Shown here: piece after piece, positions 1-9,151 of the stretch
Layout: each line of letters starts with the position of its first letter
Position numbering within the stretch: the first letter of the stretch is position 1
From: CAZGMJ01 sp964526785
GTDB lineage: Bacteria; Planctomycetota; Phycisphaerae; Sedimentisphaerales; Anaerobacaceae
NCBI GenBank assembly: GCA_964526785.1
Contig: CAZGMJ010000088.1
Location: forward strand, 1 to 17,030
DNA: 17,030 nucleotides
Reading direction: 5' to 3'
Position numbers and translations under genes: made by a program
The notes under the pieces: model-generated
What the model was told of the DNA's origin: nothing
Database searches by the model: none
The model's input: the letters and a program-made list of their open reading frames with translations, nothing else

Positions 1-54
1 GGCGACTACGCCAACCTGTTGAGTACCTGGCTGGATGAGCAGTTGTGGCCGTAA
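1..54 (+). CDS. C-terminal end of an unidentified protein
   Basis: An open frame from base 1 runs to a TAA stop at 52-54 and gives the last 17 residues, GDYANLLSTWLDEQLWP. It is cut by the window edge, so no family can be assigned. The intrinsic terminator at 107-141, about 50 bases downstream on the same strand, supports this being a real gene end. Confidence 0.55.
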   Translation, partial: GDYANLLSTWLDEQLWP

Positions 55-106
55 GCATGTAATGACAACGTGCGGCTGCTTTCGATCGGTCGCACCAGCA
101 AATACA

Positions 107-141
107 GGGCCTGCACGGCAGCGTGCGGGCCCTTCTTGATT
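107..141 (+). terminator. Intrinsic (rho-independent) terminator
   Basis: Arms 107-117 (GGGCCTGCACG) and 122-132 (CGTGCGGGCCC) pair over 11 bp with one T-G wobble around a GCAG tetraloop. A T-rich tail (TTCTTGATT) follows. The position suits termination of the gene that stops at 54. It also insulates the next gene, whose candidate promoter starts at 196. Confidence 0.75.
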
Positions 142-166
142 CCAGGCGACGCAACGCGCTCGCGAA

Positions 167-184
167 GGCCGCCCTTGAGCGGCC
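167..184. other. Short GC hairpin upstream of the GH127 promoter
   Basis: GGCCGC (167-172) and GCGGCC (179-184) form a perfect 6-bp stem around CCTTGA. It ends 11 bases before the candidate -35 box at 196. No T-run follows, so it is not a convincing second terminator. It could be an operator or simply chance in GC-rich DNA. Confidence 0.3.
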
Positions 185-195
185 GTGATTCGTGA

Positions 196-226
196 TTGAC
201 CGGCCGTTGGCAATCTGCAATGATAG
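196..226 (+). promoter_or_regulatory. Candidate promoter with operator-like spacer, GH127 gene
   Basis: A -35-like TTGACC (196-201) is followed after 17 bases by a -10-like AATGAT (219-224). The spacer carries GCAATCTGC (210-218), which has GCA/TGC dyad arms. The same words at the same spacing occur before the sigma-factor gene at 2524-2554. Transcription from here would begin near 231, which rules out the upstream GTG start at 192 for the GH127 gene and supports a start at 348 or 366. The function is inferred from position and similarity only. Confidence 0.45.
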
Positions 227-365
227 TCCCGGCAGCGGGATGCCGCCGTGCTCAGCGGCGCAGAGAAATCCTGCCGCGACCGGCGAGTGCACAATGCCGC
301 CCGCTCCGCAGACCGATGCCGACAGGCACGAGACGAACACAGAGAAAATGTACAGGATCGCACAA

Positions 366-2375
366 ATGAAAGAACGCCTCTCAACATGCCTTTGGATCCC
401 GATAGTCCTGAGCCTTTCCGCCCTTGCCTTCGCTGCACAGGAGCCGGCCGATCTCTACACCTTCAACCGACCGCCGCTCAAAGACGTACCCTACACGCTG
501 CTGCCCATCGGCGCAATCAAACCGCAGGCCTGGCTCGAAGAGCAACTCCACATGATGCGCGACGGCATGACGGGCAATCTCGACGAGTTTTACACCAAAG
601 TCCTCGGCCCCCGCAACGGCTGGCTCGGCGGCGACGGCGACGGCTGGGAACGCGGCCCGTACTGGCTCGACGGTCTGCTGCCGCTGGCCCACATTCTCGA
701 AGACGAACAACTGCTCGCCAAGGTGCGTCCATGGGTCGAATGGTCGCTGAACAACCAGGCCGAGGACGGCTACTTCGGCCCCGTGCCCTTCGAGAAGCAG
801 CCCAAACCCGAACCCGGCATCCAGAAAACGCCCCGGCGTGACTGGTGGCCCAAGATGGTCATGCTGAAAGTCCTCCGGCAACACTACATGGCCACAGGCG
901 ACCGGCGAGTCATCGACCTGACGACCCGCTACTTCCGCTACCAGTTGAAGGAACTGCCCGACCGCCCCCTCGGCCACTATACCTTCTGGGGCAATCGCCG
1001 CGGCGGCGACAACCTGCTCGTCGTCTACTGGCTCTACAACATCACGGGCGACAAGTTCCTGCTCGACCTGGCCGAGATACTCAACGAACAGACCTACCCC
1101 TACACCGAGACCTTTCTCACGGGCCACGTCCTCTCGTCGCAGCGGTCGTTCCATTGCGTCAACCTCGCTCAGGGCATCAAACAGCCCGTCATCTACTACC
1201 AGCAGCATCCCGAGCAGAAGCACCTCGACGCCGTCCGCAAAGCCTTCGCAGACATTCACAAATATCACGGCCAGCCCCAGGGCATGTACGGCGCCGACGA
1301 ACTGCTCCACGGTACGATGGCCACCAAAGGCTCGGAATTCTGCTCGGCCACCGAGTTGATGTACTCGCTCGAAAACATGCTCGCCATCACAGGCGACGTC
1401 TTCTTCGCCGACTACCTCGAAAAAGTGGCCTACAATGCCCTGCCGACACAGGCCAACTACGACTTCACCGCTCGCCAGTACTACCAGCAGCCCAACCAGG
1501 TCTGCATCACCAAACGCTACCACGCGTTCTACACCGACGACCCGTACCGCCTCGTCTTCGGCGTCACCACAGGCTATCCCTGTTGCACGACCAACATGCA
1601 CCAGGGCTGGCCCAAATTCGTCCAGAACCTGTGGTACGCCACACGCGACAGGGGACTGGCCGCTCTGGTGTACGCCCCGTCGAAGGTCACGGCCAAAGTC
1701 GCCGACGGCACGCAGGTCACCGTCACGGAGACCACGGACTATCCCTTCGATCAGACCGTGCGCTTCGAAATCGCCGTCCCCAAAGAACTGGTGTTTCCGC
1801 TGCACCTGCGCATCCCTCGCTGGTGCAGGGAGGCTTCGCTCAGGATCAACGACGCAGCCCCTCGCCGTGAAAAGGGCGGACGCATCATCCAGATCAGCCG
1901 GAGGTGGCAATCGGGCGATGTCGTCGAATTGACGCTGCCGGCCGAGGTTCGCATCGACCGCTACCACGAAAACAGCGCCGCCGTGCAGCGCGGCCCGCTC
2001 GTCTACGCCCTCAAAATCGATGAGCAGTGGAAGTACATCGAATCCGACGAGCATCCGCCCGCCTACTGGGAGGTCTATCCCCAGAGCCCCTGGAACTATG
2101 GCCTGCCCCGCGCGGTGGTCGGCAAACCCGCCGACGAATTCAAGGTGCTCAAACAACGGGACAATTCCCGACGCCCGTGGACGCCCCAAACGGCTCCCAT
2201 CGCCCTCGAGACCAGGGGTATCCGCATTCCGTCCTGGACGCTCTACAACGAGATGGCCGGTCCGCTGCCTGCCTCCGACATGCGAAATCGCCCCGATGCC
2301 GCTCCCGAGCAGATTACGCTGATTCCCTATGGCTGCACCACGCTGCGGATATCGGAATTTCCCGTTGTCCGATGA
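366..2375 (+). CDS. Secreted GH127 (DUF1680) beta-L-arabinofuranosidase-like hydrolase
   Basis: Family: retaining hydrolases that release beta-L-arabinofuranose from plant or algal glycans, with a cysteine nucleophile held on a Zn site made of one Glu and three Cys. The 669-residue product fits the family length. Visible: Glu324-x-Cys326 in GSEFCSATE and the Cys406-Cys407 pair in GYPCCTTN, whose spacing matches the Zn ligands and the nucleophile Cys of characterised members. Glu312 (ADELLH) is a candidate acid/base. The N-terminus (KER, hydrophobic core, ALAFA then AQEP) is a Sec signal peptide, so the enzyme is exported. The start at 366 has AGGA 8 bases upstream. ATG at 348 is an alternative; the open frame extends to GTG 192, but that lies before the candidate promoter. 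Exact substrate unknown; related families such as GH146 share the fold. The long antisense frame is a shadow. Confidence 0.88.
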   Translation: MKERLSTCLWIPIVLSLSALAFAAQEPADLYTFNRPPLKDVPYTLLPIGAIKPQAWLEEQLHMMRDGMTGNLDEFYTKVLGPRNGWLGGDGDGWERGPYWLDGLLPLAHILEDEQLLAKVRPWVEWSLNNQAEDGYFGPVPFEKQPKPEPGIQKTPRRDWWPKMVMLKVLRQHYMATGDRRVIDLTTRYFRYQLKELPDRPLGHYTFWGNRRGGDNLLVVYWLYNITGDKFLLDLAEILNEQTYPYTETFLTGHVLSSQRSFHCVNLAQGIKQPVIYYQQHPEQKHLDAVRKAFADIHKYHGQPQGMYGADELLHGTMATKGSEFCSATELMYSLENMLAITGDVFFADYLEKVAYNALPTQANYDFTARQYYQQPNQVCITKRYHAFYTDDPYRLVFGVTTGYPCCTTNMHQGWPKFVQNLWYATRDRGLAALVYAPSKVTAKVADGTQVTVTETTDYPFDQTVRFEIAVPKELVFPLHLRIPRWCREASLRINDAAPRREKGGRIIQISRRWQSGDVVELTLPAEVRIDRYHENSAAVQRGPLVYALKIDEQWKYIESDEHPPAYWEVYPQSPWNYGLPRAVVGKPADEFKVLKQRDNSRRPWTPQTAPIALETRGIRIPSWTLYNEMAGPLPASDMRNRPDAAPEQITLIPYGCTTLRISEFPVVR

Positions 2376-2523
2376 TATCCCGGCCGCCTGGCAGAGCCCA
2401 CGAGCCATGCCGCGCTCGCCGCGTGCCAGATCGATTCGCCCGCGGGCGCTCGCCCCGTGCGACCCCATCCGGCCGCACCAGAGCATGCCGGCGCCGCTGC
2501 GCTGCGGCTCTGCGTGTATAACA

Positions 2524-2554
2524 TTGACCAACGGCCCGCAATCTGCGATCATAT
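2524..2554 (+). promoter_or_regulatory. Candidate promoter with operator-like spacer, sigma-factor operon
   Basis: TTGACC (2524-2529), 17 bases, then GATCAT (2547-2552). The spacer holds GCAATCTGC (2538-2546), which here extends to the dyad CGCA-ATC-TGCG. It matches the block at 196-226 in about 21 of 30 positions, at identical spacing. It lies about 80 bases before the GTG start of the sigma gene. The rest of the 259-base gap (2376-2634) shows only GC-rich sequence and no clear terminator for the GH127 gene. Confidence 0.45.
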
Positions 2555-2634
2555 CCTGCTAATCCGATTGTGCCCCCCGGATGGTCATATCGGTGCTGTA
2601 AGGCGACACTGGTCCGCGAAGATGGAGATTAGGC

Positions 2635-3285
2635 GTGGAAGCACGCGCAAACAAGGATGGTTCGCAGCAGGGCGACGCCCGTCGCCGGCGGATACACTTC
2701 GACGATGCGCGCCTGGTCCATCGCTGCAAGACCGGCGATTCGGCCGCCATGGAATACCTCATCGTCAAGTATCAGGACCGTATCTACAACACCATCCTGA
2801 GAATTTGCGGAAATACCGACGATGCCGCGGAACTTACCCAGGATACGTTTGTCAAAGTAATTGAAAACATCGGCAGGTTTCAGGGCAGAAGCAGCTTTTA
2901 TACGTGGATATTCAGAATTGCCGTTAATCTGACCCTGAATCACTGCAAGAGACAGTCAAAAGTTCAGACGAAGTCCCTGGAGGCCGACGCGACCCAACTG
3001 AACCAGGCCGGGCGCAAGATCCTGCGCGAGTTTATCCGCGATGAGCATTCGCCCGACCCGGAGCAGGTCGCCCAGAAGAAGGAACTGGGACAGATCGCGT
3101 TGAAAGCCCTCGATAGTCTGACCGAAGACCAGCGAGCTGTGCTGGTCCTAAGAGACGTCGAGGCAATGAGTTACGCTCGGATCGCAGTGGTCCTCAACGT
3201 CCAGTTGGGCACGGTTCGCAGCCGACTCAGCCGGGCCAGGAACAGCCTCAGAGAGATCATGGAGGCTTTTGTAGATGAAGGTTAA
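2635..3285 (+). CDS. ECF-type RNA polymerase sigma factor (sigma-70 family)
   Basis: Directs RNA polymerase to a specific promoter set. The 216-residue protein has region 2 at about residues 40-105 (YQDRIYNTILR, DDAAELTQDTFVKV, SSFYTWIFRIAVN). A charged linker follows, then region 4 at about 158-210 (LTEDQRAVLVLRD, SYARIAVVL, GTVRSRLSRAR), the helix-turn-helix that reads the -35 box. No regions 1 or 3 are present, as expected for ECF factors. The start is GTG at 2635 with GGAG 7 bases upstream. The next gene overlaps by 11 bases, typical of a sigma/anti-sigma pair made by coupled translation. The promoter block at 2524-2554 resembles the one before the GH127 gene, so self-regulation is possible but unproven. 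Confidence 0.93.
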   Translation: MEARANKDGSQQGDARRRRIHFDDARLVHRCKTGDSAAMEYLIVKYQDRIYNTILRICGNTDDAAELTQDTFVKVIENIGRFQGRSSFYTWIFRIAVNLTLNHCKRQSKVQTKSLEADATQLNQAGRKILREFIRDEHSPDPEQVAQKKELGQIALKALDSLTEDQRAVLVLRDVEAMSYARIAVVLNVQLGTVRSRLSRARNSLREIMEAFVDEG

Positions 3286-4252
3286 TCCCAAAGTGAGTTC
3301 GCAGGACATCGACAGGTTGCTCAACAGCTACATCGATGGCGAACTGCCCGCAAAGCAGTTGGCCGAAGTCCAGCGTCTGCTCGCCGGCAACAGGAAGCTC
3401 GCACAACGGCTCGAAGATATCCGCAAATGCAGCACCCTCTTGCAGACAGTGCCGTTCGTCGAGGCCCCCGCGGAGGTCAAACACAACATCAAGACCGCTG
3501 TCCAGAAGCGGATTCTCCTCAGCCGCAAGCCGCAGGCCGTGGCCGCCCCCAGCGGTATAAGACACCTTATGCTCAGGAAGGCACTTACCGCCGCTGCCAT
3601 GTTTGCATTGGTGGCTGTGCTGGCGGCTGTAGTGTACACCATAATGGGCCCCCAGCGGGGTGGAGAAGGGCCGGTAGCCGAGAGCACACCGGTCCGAACT
3701 CCCGATGCATCCGACGTTGTGGCCCGGACTCCCGATGTGGAGGCCCGCCTGGAACTGACGACCTCCGCGTTTGTCGAAGCCGCCGCATCGATCAATCGAG
3801 CCGTCAGAGACACGGCTCTCGATGAATTCGTGAACATCGACCGCATGCGGGCCGGTGCAACCTATGTATTCAACTGCCCGCATGGCAAACTGGCCGACCT
3901 GTTCGAGCGGCTCTCGACGGACTGGCCGAAGTTCGATTCGTCCCGACTCGTTCTCAAAGCGGATGTGCCCACCAATCAGATCGAAGTGTCCGGAATCGAA
4001 GCCGGCCAGATCAACCAGATTCTCGCCCAGCGAAGCGAGCAGAGACGCATCCGCGCCGCCCGGTATTTCGCAATGAGCAACGGCACGCCCGACGCCGGTT
4101 CCGATGATCAGAATGCCGACGTGCCGGATTGGGAGAATATGACAATCCCGCAGCCGGTACTCACGGGCGACGGACCCGCCGGCCGGACTGCCGACGCCGA
4201 TGCGGACCTGTTGATCCAGCTAACCATCCACATTGCCGGCACGCAGCCGTAA
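3275..4252 (+). CDS. Membrane-anchored anti-sigma factor, Zn-less type
   Basis: Probably binds and holds back the sigma factor encoded just upstream until an envelope signal arrives. Residues 10-50 (DIDRLLNSYIDGELPAKQL onward) have the helical layout of the anti-sigma domain found next to ECF sigma genes, but lack the His-x3-Cys-x2-Cys zinc ligands. A single membrane helix lies at about 102-125 (LTAAAMFALVAVLAAVVYTIM). It is followed by a region of about 200 residues that should lie outside the membrane. I do not recognise a family in that outer part; YVFNCPHGKLADLFERL suggests a folded core, and the end is rich in Asp and Ala. The ATG at 3275 has GGAGG 9 bases upstream, inside the end of the sigma gene. 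Role inferred from domain layout and the overlap. Confidence 0.8.
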   Translation: MKVNPKVSSQDIDRLLNSYIDGELPAKQLAEVQRLLAGNRKLAQRLEDIRKCSTLLQTVPFVEAPAEVKHNIKTAVQKRILLSRKPQAVAAPSGIRHLMLRKALTAAAMFALVAVLAAVVYTIMGPQRGGEGPVAESTPVRTPDASDVVARTPDVEARLELTTSAFVEAAASINRAVRDTALDEFVNIDRMRAGATYVFNCPHGKLADLFERLSTDWPKFDSSRLVLKADVPTNQIEVSGIEAGQINQILAQRSEQRRIRAARYFAMSNGTPDAGSDDQNADVPDWENMTIPQPVLTGDGPAGRTADADADLLIQLTIHIAGTQP

Positions 4253-4295
4253 TGCTGCCGCTGACCCCATGCGATTTTCCACGAAGGACCGAAGA

Positions 4296-4835
4296 ATGCT
4301 CCAACCGCAAGACTGCTCGCTGACCGTTGTCGATGTCCAGGGGAAGCTCGCCGAGTTGATGCACGATCGCGATTCACTCTTCACCAGTATCCGGATCGTC
4401 ATTCAGGCCGCCCGGATTCTCGACGTACCCATCTTATGGTGCCAGCAGGTCCCCGATGCGCTCGGGCCGACCGTGCCGCAGATTGCAGAGTTGCTCGCTG
4501 ATTGTGAGCCGATAGACAAAAGCAGCTTCAGTTGCTGCGGCTGCGATGCGTACACCTCCGCCTTGAGACAATGGAACCGCAGGCACGTGGTGCTCTGCGG
4601 CATTGAGACGCATGTCTGCGTATACCAGACGGCTGTCGATCTGATGCAGTCGGACTATGAAGTGACGGTGCTGACCGATGCGGTTTCGTCGAGGACTGCC
4701 TCCAATAAGCAGGCTGGCCTGGATCGCATGGCCGCAGAAGGGGTGTCGTTAAGATCGGTTGAAATGATCTGCTTCGAATGGCTCAAAACCGCCGAGCATC
4801 CGAACTTCCGCCAAATCGCCCGCCTGGTCAAATAG
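4296..4835 (+). CDS. Isochorismatase-like cysteine hydrolase (YcaC/ISOC family)
   Basis: A 179-residue single-domain protein with the cysteine-hydrolase triad of the isochorismatase fold: Asp13 in VVDVQGKL, Lys75 in PIDKSSFSC and Cys108 in GIETHVCVYQTA. Family members act on amides, imides or enol ethers. Those resembling this short form (YcaC, ISOC1/2) mostly have no firmly known substrate, so no reaction is assigned. No signal peptide is seen, so it is likely cytoplasmic. The ATG at 4296 has AGGA 7 bases upstream and begins directly before the conserved core. In-frame ATGs at 4269 and 4233 would add a poor tail or overlap the previous gene. It lies 43 bases after the anti-sigma gene on the same strand and may be cotranscribed, though no functional link is evident. 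Confidence 0.87.
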   Translation: MLQPQDCSLTVVDVQGKLAELMHDRDSLFTSIRIVIQAARILDVPILWCQQVPDALGPTVPQIAELLADCEPIDKSSFSCCGCDAYTSALRQWNRRHVVLCGIETHVCVYQTAVDLMQSDYEVTVLTDAVSSRTASNKQAGLDRMAAEGVSLRSVEMICFEWLKTAEHPNFRQIARLVK

Positions 4836-4850
4836 AACAGCGGCCTCCCG

Positions 4851-4888
4851 GGCGCAACCTTCCGCGCCTGTGCGTTTGCGATTGCGCC
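4851..4888. terminator. Possible bidirectional terminator between converging genes
   Basis: GGCGCAA (4851-4857) and TTGCGCC (4882-4888) are perfect 7-bp inverted arms with a 24-base loop. They lie between the converging stops at 4835 and 4901. The loop is long and no T-run follows on either side, so this is only a weak candidate. Confidence 0.25.
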
Positions 4889-4900
4889 GCCACGAGAAGA

Positions 4901-5242
4901 TTAGGCCGTCTTCTTTTTGTCCTTGGCCTTGGTCGCAGAATCGCTGCTCGCGGCGGGTTTGGACTCCTTGCTCTCGCTCTTGCCTTTGCTCTTGTCGTCC
5001 TTCTTGCCGTCGGATTTGGTTGCGCCCTTCTCGCTCTCAGCGGCCTTCTTGTAGCTCTCGCTGCGATAGTCGGTCTCGTAAAAGCCCGAGCCCTTGAAGA
5101 TAATACCCGCGCCTGTGCCTATCAGGCGGGCGAGCTTGTTCTTCCCGCATTCAGGGCACTTCCGCAACGGTTTGGCCGTTATCGACTGGAACTGCTCGAA
5201 TTCATGATTGCAGTTCTCACATCTGTATTCGTACGTCGGCAT
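4901..5242 (-). CDS. FmdB-family zinc-ribbon protein
   Basis: A 113-residue protein that opens with the hallmark MPTYEYRCENCNHEFE. Two zinc knuckles are present, Cys8-x2-Cys11 and Cys29-x2-Cys32, followed by the family motif GSGFYETDYR at 51-60. Residues 65-113 form a Lys/Ser/Glu-rich low-complexity tail, common in this family. FmdB proteins are small putative regulatory or nucleic-acid-binding proteins with no settled function. The gene starts 5 bases after the grpE stop, with GAGG inside the end of grpE as ribosome site, so it is almost surely cotranscribed with dnaJ-grpE. It is the last gene of the chaperone cluster. Confidence 0.9.
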   Translation of the reverse strand: MPTYEYRCENCNHEFEQFQSITAKPLRKCPECGKNKLARLIGTGAGIIFKGSGFYETDYRSESYKKAAESEKGATKSDGKKDDKSKGKSESKESKPAASSDSATKAKDKKKTA

Positions 5243-5247
5243 CTCGG

Positions 5248-5886
5248 CTAATCCTCACTTTCGGTCGCGTTGCTCGGTTCGGCTGCCTCGTCGTTGCTGT
5301 CCTGTTCTTCGGCTGCATCTTCCACGGGTGCCTCATCCGTGTCCGCCTGCGAGTCAGCCTCAGCCTTCTTGTTCACCACCACTTTGCTCGGCCGCAGGAC
5401 GCGGTCGTTCAACCTGTATCCCTTCTGGAACTCCTCCAGGACTACTTCATCCTCCTGATCGTCTTCCGTTCGCCGCATCATGGCCTCGTGCTTCGAAGGA
5501 TCGAATCTCGTACCCACCGACTCAATCTGAACCACCCCGTGCACCTTCAGCACGTCCAGCATCTGATCGTACACGATGCGAATGCCTTTGACCAGTGCGT
5601 CGAAATCGTCGGACGAGTTGGCGTTCTGCAGCGTGTGCTCGAAATTGTCCAGCACGGGCAGCACGGTCTTGAGTATCTTCTCCTTTTCGTAGGCAATATT
5701 GTCGGCCACCTGCTTGGGGACCCGCCTTTGAAAGTTCGCGTAGTCGGCGCTGACCCGCTGCAGTTTGGCCAGCAGTTCGTCCTTTTCGCCGGCAAGGTCC
5801 TCCACCGACTTGCGATGTTCCTCCAGTTCGGCCTGCAATGATTCGATATCGGCCGCTTCCGACTTGTCCTTCTTGCCTTTTTTCAT
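5248..5886 (-). CDS. grpE: GrpE, nucleotide exchange factor of DnaK
   Basis: Releases ADP from DnaK in the Hsp70 folding cycle. The 212-residue protein has a long coiled coil at about 10-60, the core LPVLDNFEHTLQ at 76-87, and the GrpE signature at 128-171: FDPSKHEAM, then GYRLNDRVLRPSKVVV. Residues 175-212 are an unusual Asp/Glu/Ala/Ser-rich tail with almost no basic residues, beyond the normal end of the beta domain. The start ATG at 5886 shares its A with the dnaJ stop (TGATG), so translation is coupled. The order dnaJ-grpE with no dnaK alongside differs from the usual hrcA-grpE-dnaK-dnaJ layout. Confidence 0.96.
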   Translation of the reverse strand: MKKGKKDKSEAADIESLQAELEEHRKSVEDLAGEKDELLAKLQRVSADYANFQRRVPKQVADNIAYEKEKILKTVLPVLDNFEHTLQNANSSDDFDALVKGIRIVYDQMLDVLKVHGVVQIESVGTRFDPSKHEAMMRRTEDDQEDEVVLEEFQKGYRLNDRVLRPSKVVVNKKAEADSQADTDEAPVEDAAEEQDSNDEAAEPSNATESED

Positions 5887-7019
5887 CAGAACATACCAAA
5901 ATGCTTCTTCAACTTCTCAAGAAACCCAACCGCCTTGGGAGAGACATTCTTGTTCTCGGTCTTGGCGAACTCGCGCAAAAGCTCTTCCTGTTTGGAATTC
6001 AGACGTGTGGGCGTCTCAACCACGATCTGCACCAGTTGATCGCCCGTCCGGTGCGTTCGCAGATCGGGCAGACCCTTGCCCTTGATGCGAAATACGTTTC
6101 CGTACTGCGTGCCGGGCGGCACCTTCAACTGCTGCGTGCCGTTGAGGCTCGGCACATCGATGGTGGCGCCCAGAGCCGCCTGTGTGAAGCTGACCGGCAC
6201 CGCAGCTACCAGATTGTTCCCGTCGCGTTCGAGAAACTCGTGCCGCCTAAGACGCACATAGCAGTACAAATCGCCCCGTGGACCGCCGCCTCGCCCCGGC
6301 TCGCCTTCGTTGGCGACGCGAATGCCCTGGCCTTCGTGCACGCCCGGGGGGATCTTGATACTGACCTTGCGCTTCTTCGGCACCCGCCCGGTTCCCCGGC
6401 ACTTCTTACAGGGCTTGGTGATAACCTTCCCCGTCCCGCTGCACTGCGGGCACGTCGAGACCATCTGAAAGAAACCGCCGCCGCGGGCGACCTGTCCCTT
6501 GCCCCCGCACGTCGAACACGGTTCGGGCGAGCTTCCCTTCTCAGCCCCGCTGCCGCTGCATTCGCCGCACGTGTCCTGGCGGGTGAACTCGATCGTCTTC
6601 TCCGCACCCTGTGCGACTTCCTCGAGCGTCAGTTCAACCGCCGTCTCGAGGTCGAAGCCCCGCGTTGGGCCGGCTTGCCGTCCGGTGCCGGAGCGCCGCC
6701 GACCGCCGAAGATGCCGCCGAAGAGATCGTCAAAACCGAACATGCTGAAGATATCATCGACGTTCATCCGCGAAAAGTCGTGCATGCCGGCCCCGCGGAG
6801 ACCTTCATGACCGAACTGGTCGTACTGCTGGCGCTTCGTCGGATCGCTTAAGACCTCGTACGCCTCGGCGCACTCCTTGAACCGGGCCTCCGCTTCCTTG
6901 TCGCCCGGGTTCTTGTCCGGGTGGTACTTCATCGCCATGCGTCGATACGCACGTTTGATGTCGTCTGCGGAGGCCTTCTTGTCTACGCCGAGAACTTCGT
7001 AGTAGTCCTTCTTAGCCAT
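5886..7019 (-). CDS. dnaJ: DnaJ, Hsp40 co-chaperone
   Basis: Delivers unfolded clients to DnaK and stimulates its ATPase. The 377-residue type I DnaJ has the J domain at 4-70 with His33-Pro34-Asp35 and a Gly/Phe stretch at about 75-120 (FSMFGFDDLFGGIFGG). Four CxxCxGxG zinc repeats follow at Cys151/154, 168/171, 190/193 and 204/207, then the two C-terminal substrate domains (KIPPGVHEGQGIRV, PPGTQYGNVFRIKGKG). The start at 7019 (MAKKDYYEVLGV) is the classic DnaJ start with GGGAA upstream. The frame opens 7 codons earlier, but that segment has no family match. It lies 87 bases after groEL1 and overlaps grpE by one base. Confidence 0.96.
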   Translation of the reverse strand: MAKKDYYEVLGVDKKASADDIKRAYRRMAMKYHPDKNPGDKEAEARFKECAEAYEVLSDPTKRQQYDQFGHEGLRGAGMHDFSRMNVDDIFSMFGFDDLFGGIFGGRRRSGTGRQAGPTRGFDLETAVELTLEEVAQGAEKTIEFTRQDTCGECSGSGAEKGSSPEPCSTCGGKGQVARGGGFFQMVSTCPQCSGTGKVITKPCKKCRGTGRVPKKRKVSIKIPPGVHEGQGIRVANEGEPGRGGGPRGDLYCYVRLRRHEFLERDGNNLVAAVPVSFTQAALGATIDVPSLNGTQQLKVPPGTQYGNVFRIKGKGLPDLRTHRTGDQLVQIVVETPTRLNSKQEELLREFAKTENKNVSPKAVGFLEKLKKHFGMF

Positions 7020-7106
7020 GTCAACGTTCCCGATTCCCAATTTCCAATCTCCGAAAACAGCAACCGTTGGAATTTGGCGAATCCATCAGCAGTACTTCCA
7101 TTCAAG

Positions 7107-8735
<1,629 letters not shown>

Positions 8736-8816
8736 TTCGTGTCACCTCTTTGCTTGGTTTTCAGGTTCCCACCTGTGTTCGTTCATATTCCCGTCGTCTC
8801 GGCTCGTTCGCCCGTC

Positions 8817-9107
8817 CTACTTCTCCACGATCCCGAGCACATCGCTCTCGCGCAGAATGACGTAGTTCTTCCCGTCCATCTCCACGTCGCTGCCGATGTA
8901 CTTGGCGTAGATGACCTGATCGTTCTTCTTCACCGACATCGCCGCCCGCTTGCCGTCGTCCAGCAACTTGCCGTCGCCGACCGCCACAACCTTGCCCATC
9001 TGCGGCTTCTCCTTGGCCGTATCGGGAAGGATAATCCCGCCGGTCGTCTTCTCTTCCGCTTCCGACTGCTCGATTACGATTCTGTCATCCAGTGGTTTGA
9101 GTTTCAT
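8817..9107 (-). CDS. groES: GroES co-chaperonin
   Basis: 10-kDa lid of the GroEL chamber. The 96-residue protein starts with the typical MKLKPLDDRIVIE. The mobile loop is at about 17-32 (EEKTTGGIILPDTAKE), with Ile-Ile-Leu as the GroEL-contact tripeptide. It ends in the usual beta strand (VILRESDVLGIVE). A strong AAGGAG lies just upstream of the start at 9107. Only 44 bases separate it from the stop of the upstream glycosidase gene, and I see no CIRCE repeat or clear promoter there. Transcription may therefore come from further upstream, within or before the glycosidase gene. Confidence 0.96.
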   Translation of the reverse strand: MKLKPLDDRIVIEQSEAEEKTTGGIILPDTAKEKPQMGKVVAVGDGKLLDDGKRAAMSVKKNDQVIYAKYIGSDVEMDGKNYVILRESDVLGIVEK

Positions 9108-9151
9108 ATCTCACTCCTTGCTTATGTCCGGTTCAATCAATGCTTCTTCGT

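Noticed and set aside
192..365. Upstream GTG start for the GH127 protein, adding 58 residues
   Set aside because: The extension has no family match, precedes a normal signal peptide, and starts before the likely transcription start of the candidate promoter.
381..2552. 723-residue open frame antisense to the GH127 gene
   Set aside because: Opposite strand of a clear enzyme gene with biased third positions; low-complexity Val/Gly/Asp-rich translation with no recognisable domain.
9108..9151. CIRCE element before groES
   Set aside because: GAGTG occurs near the ribosome site, but no matching TTAGCACTC arm at 9-base spacing is present.
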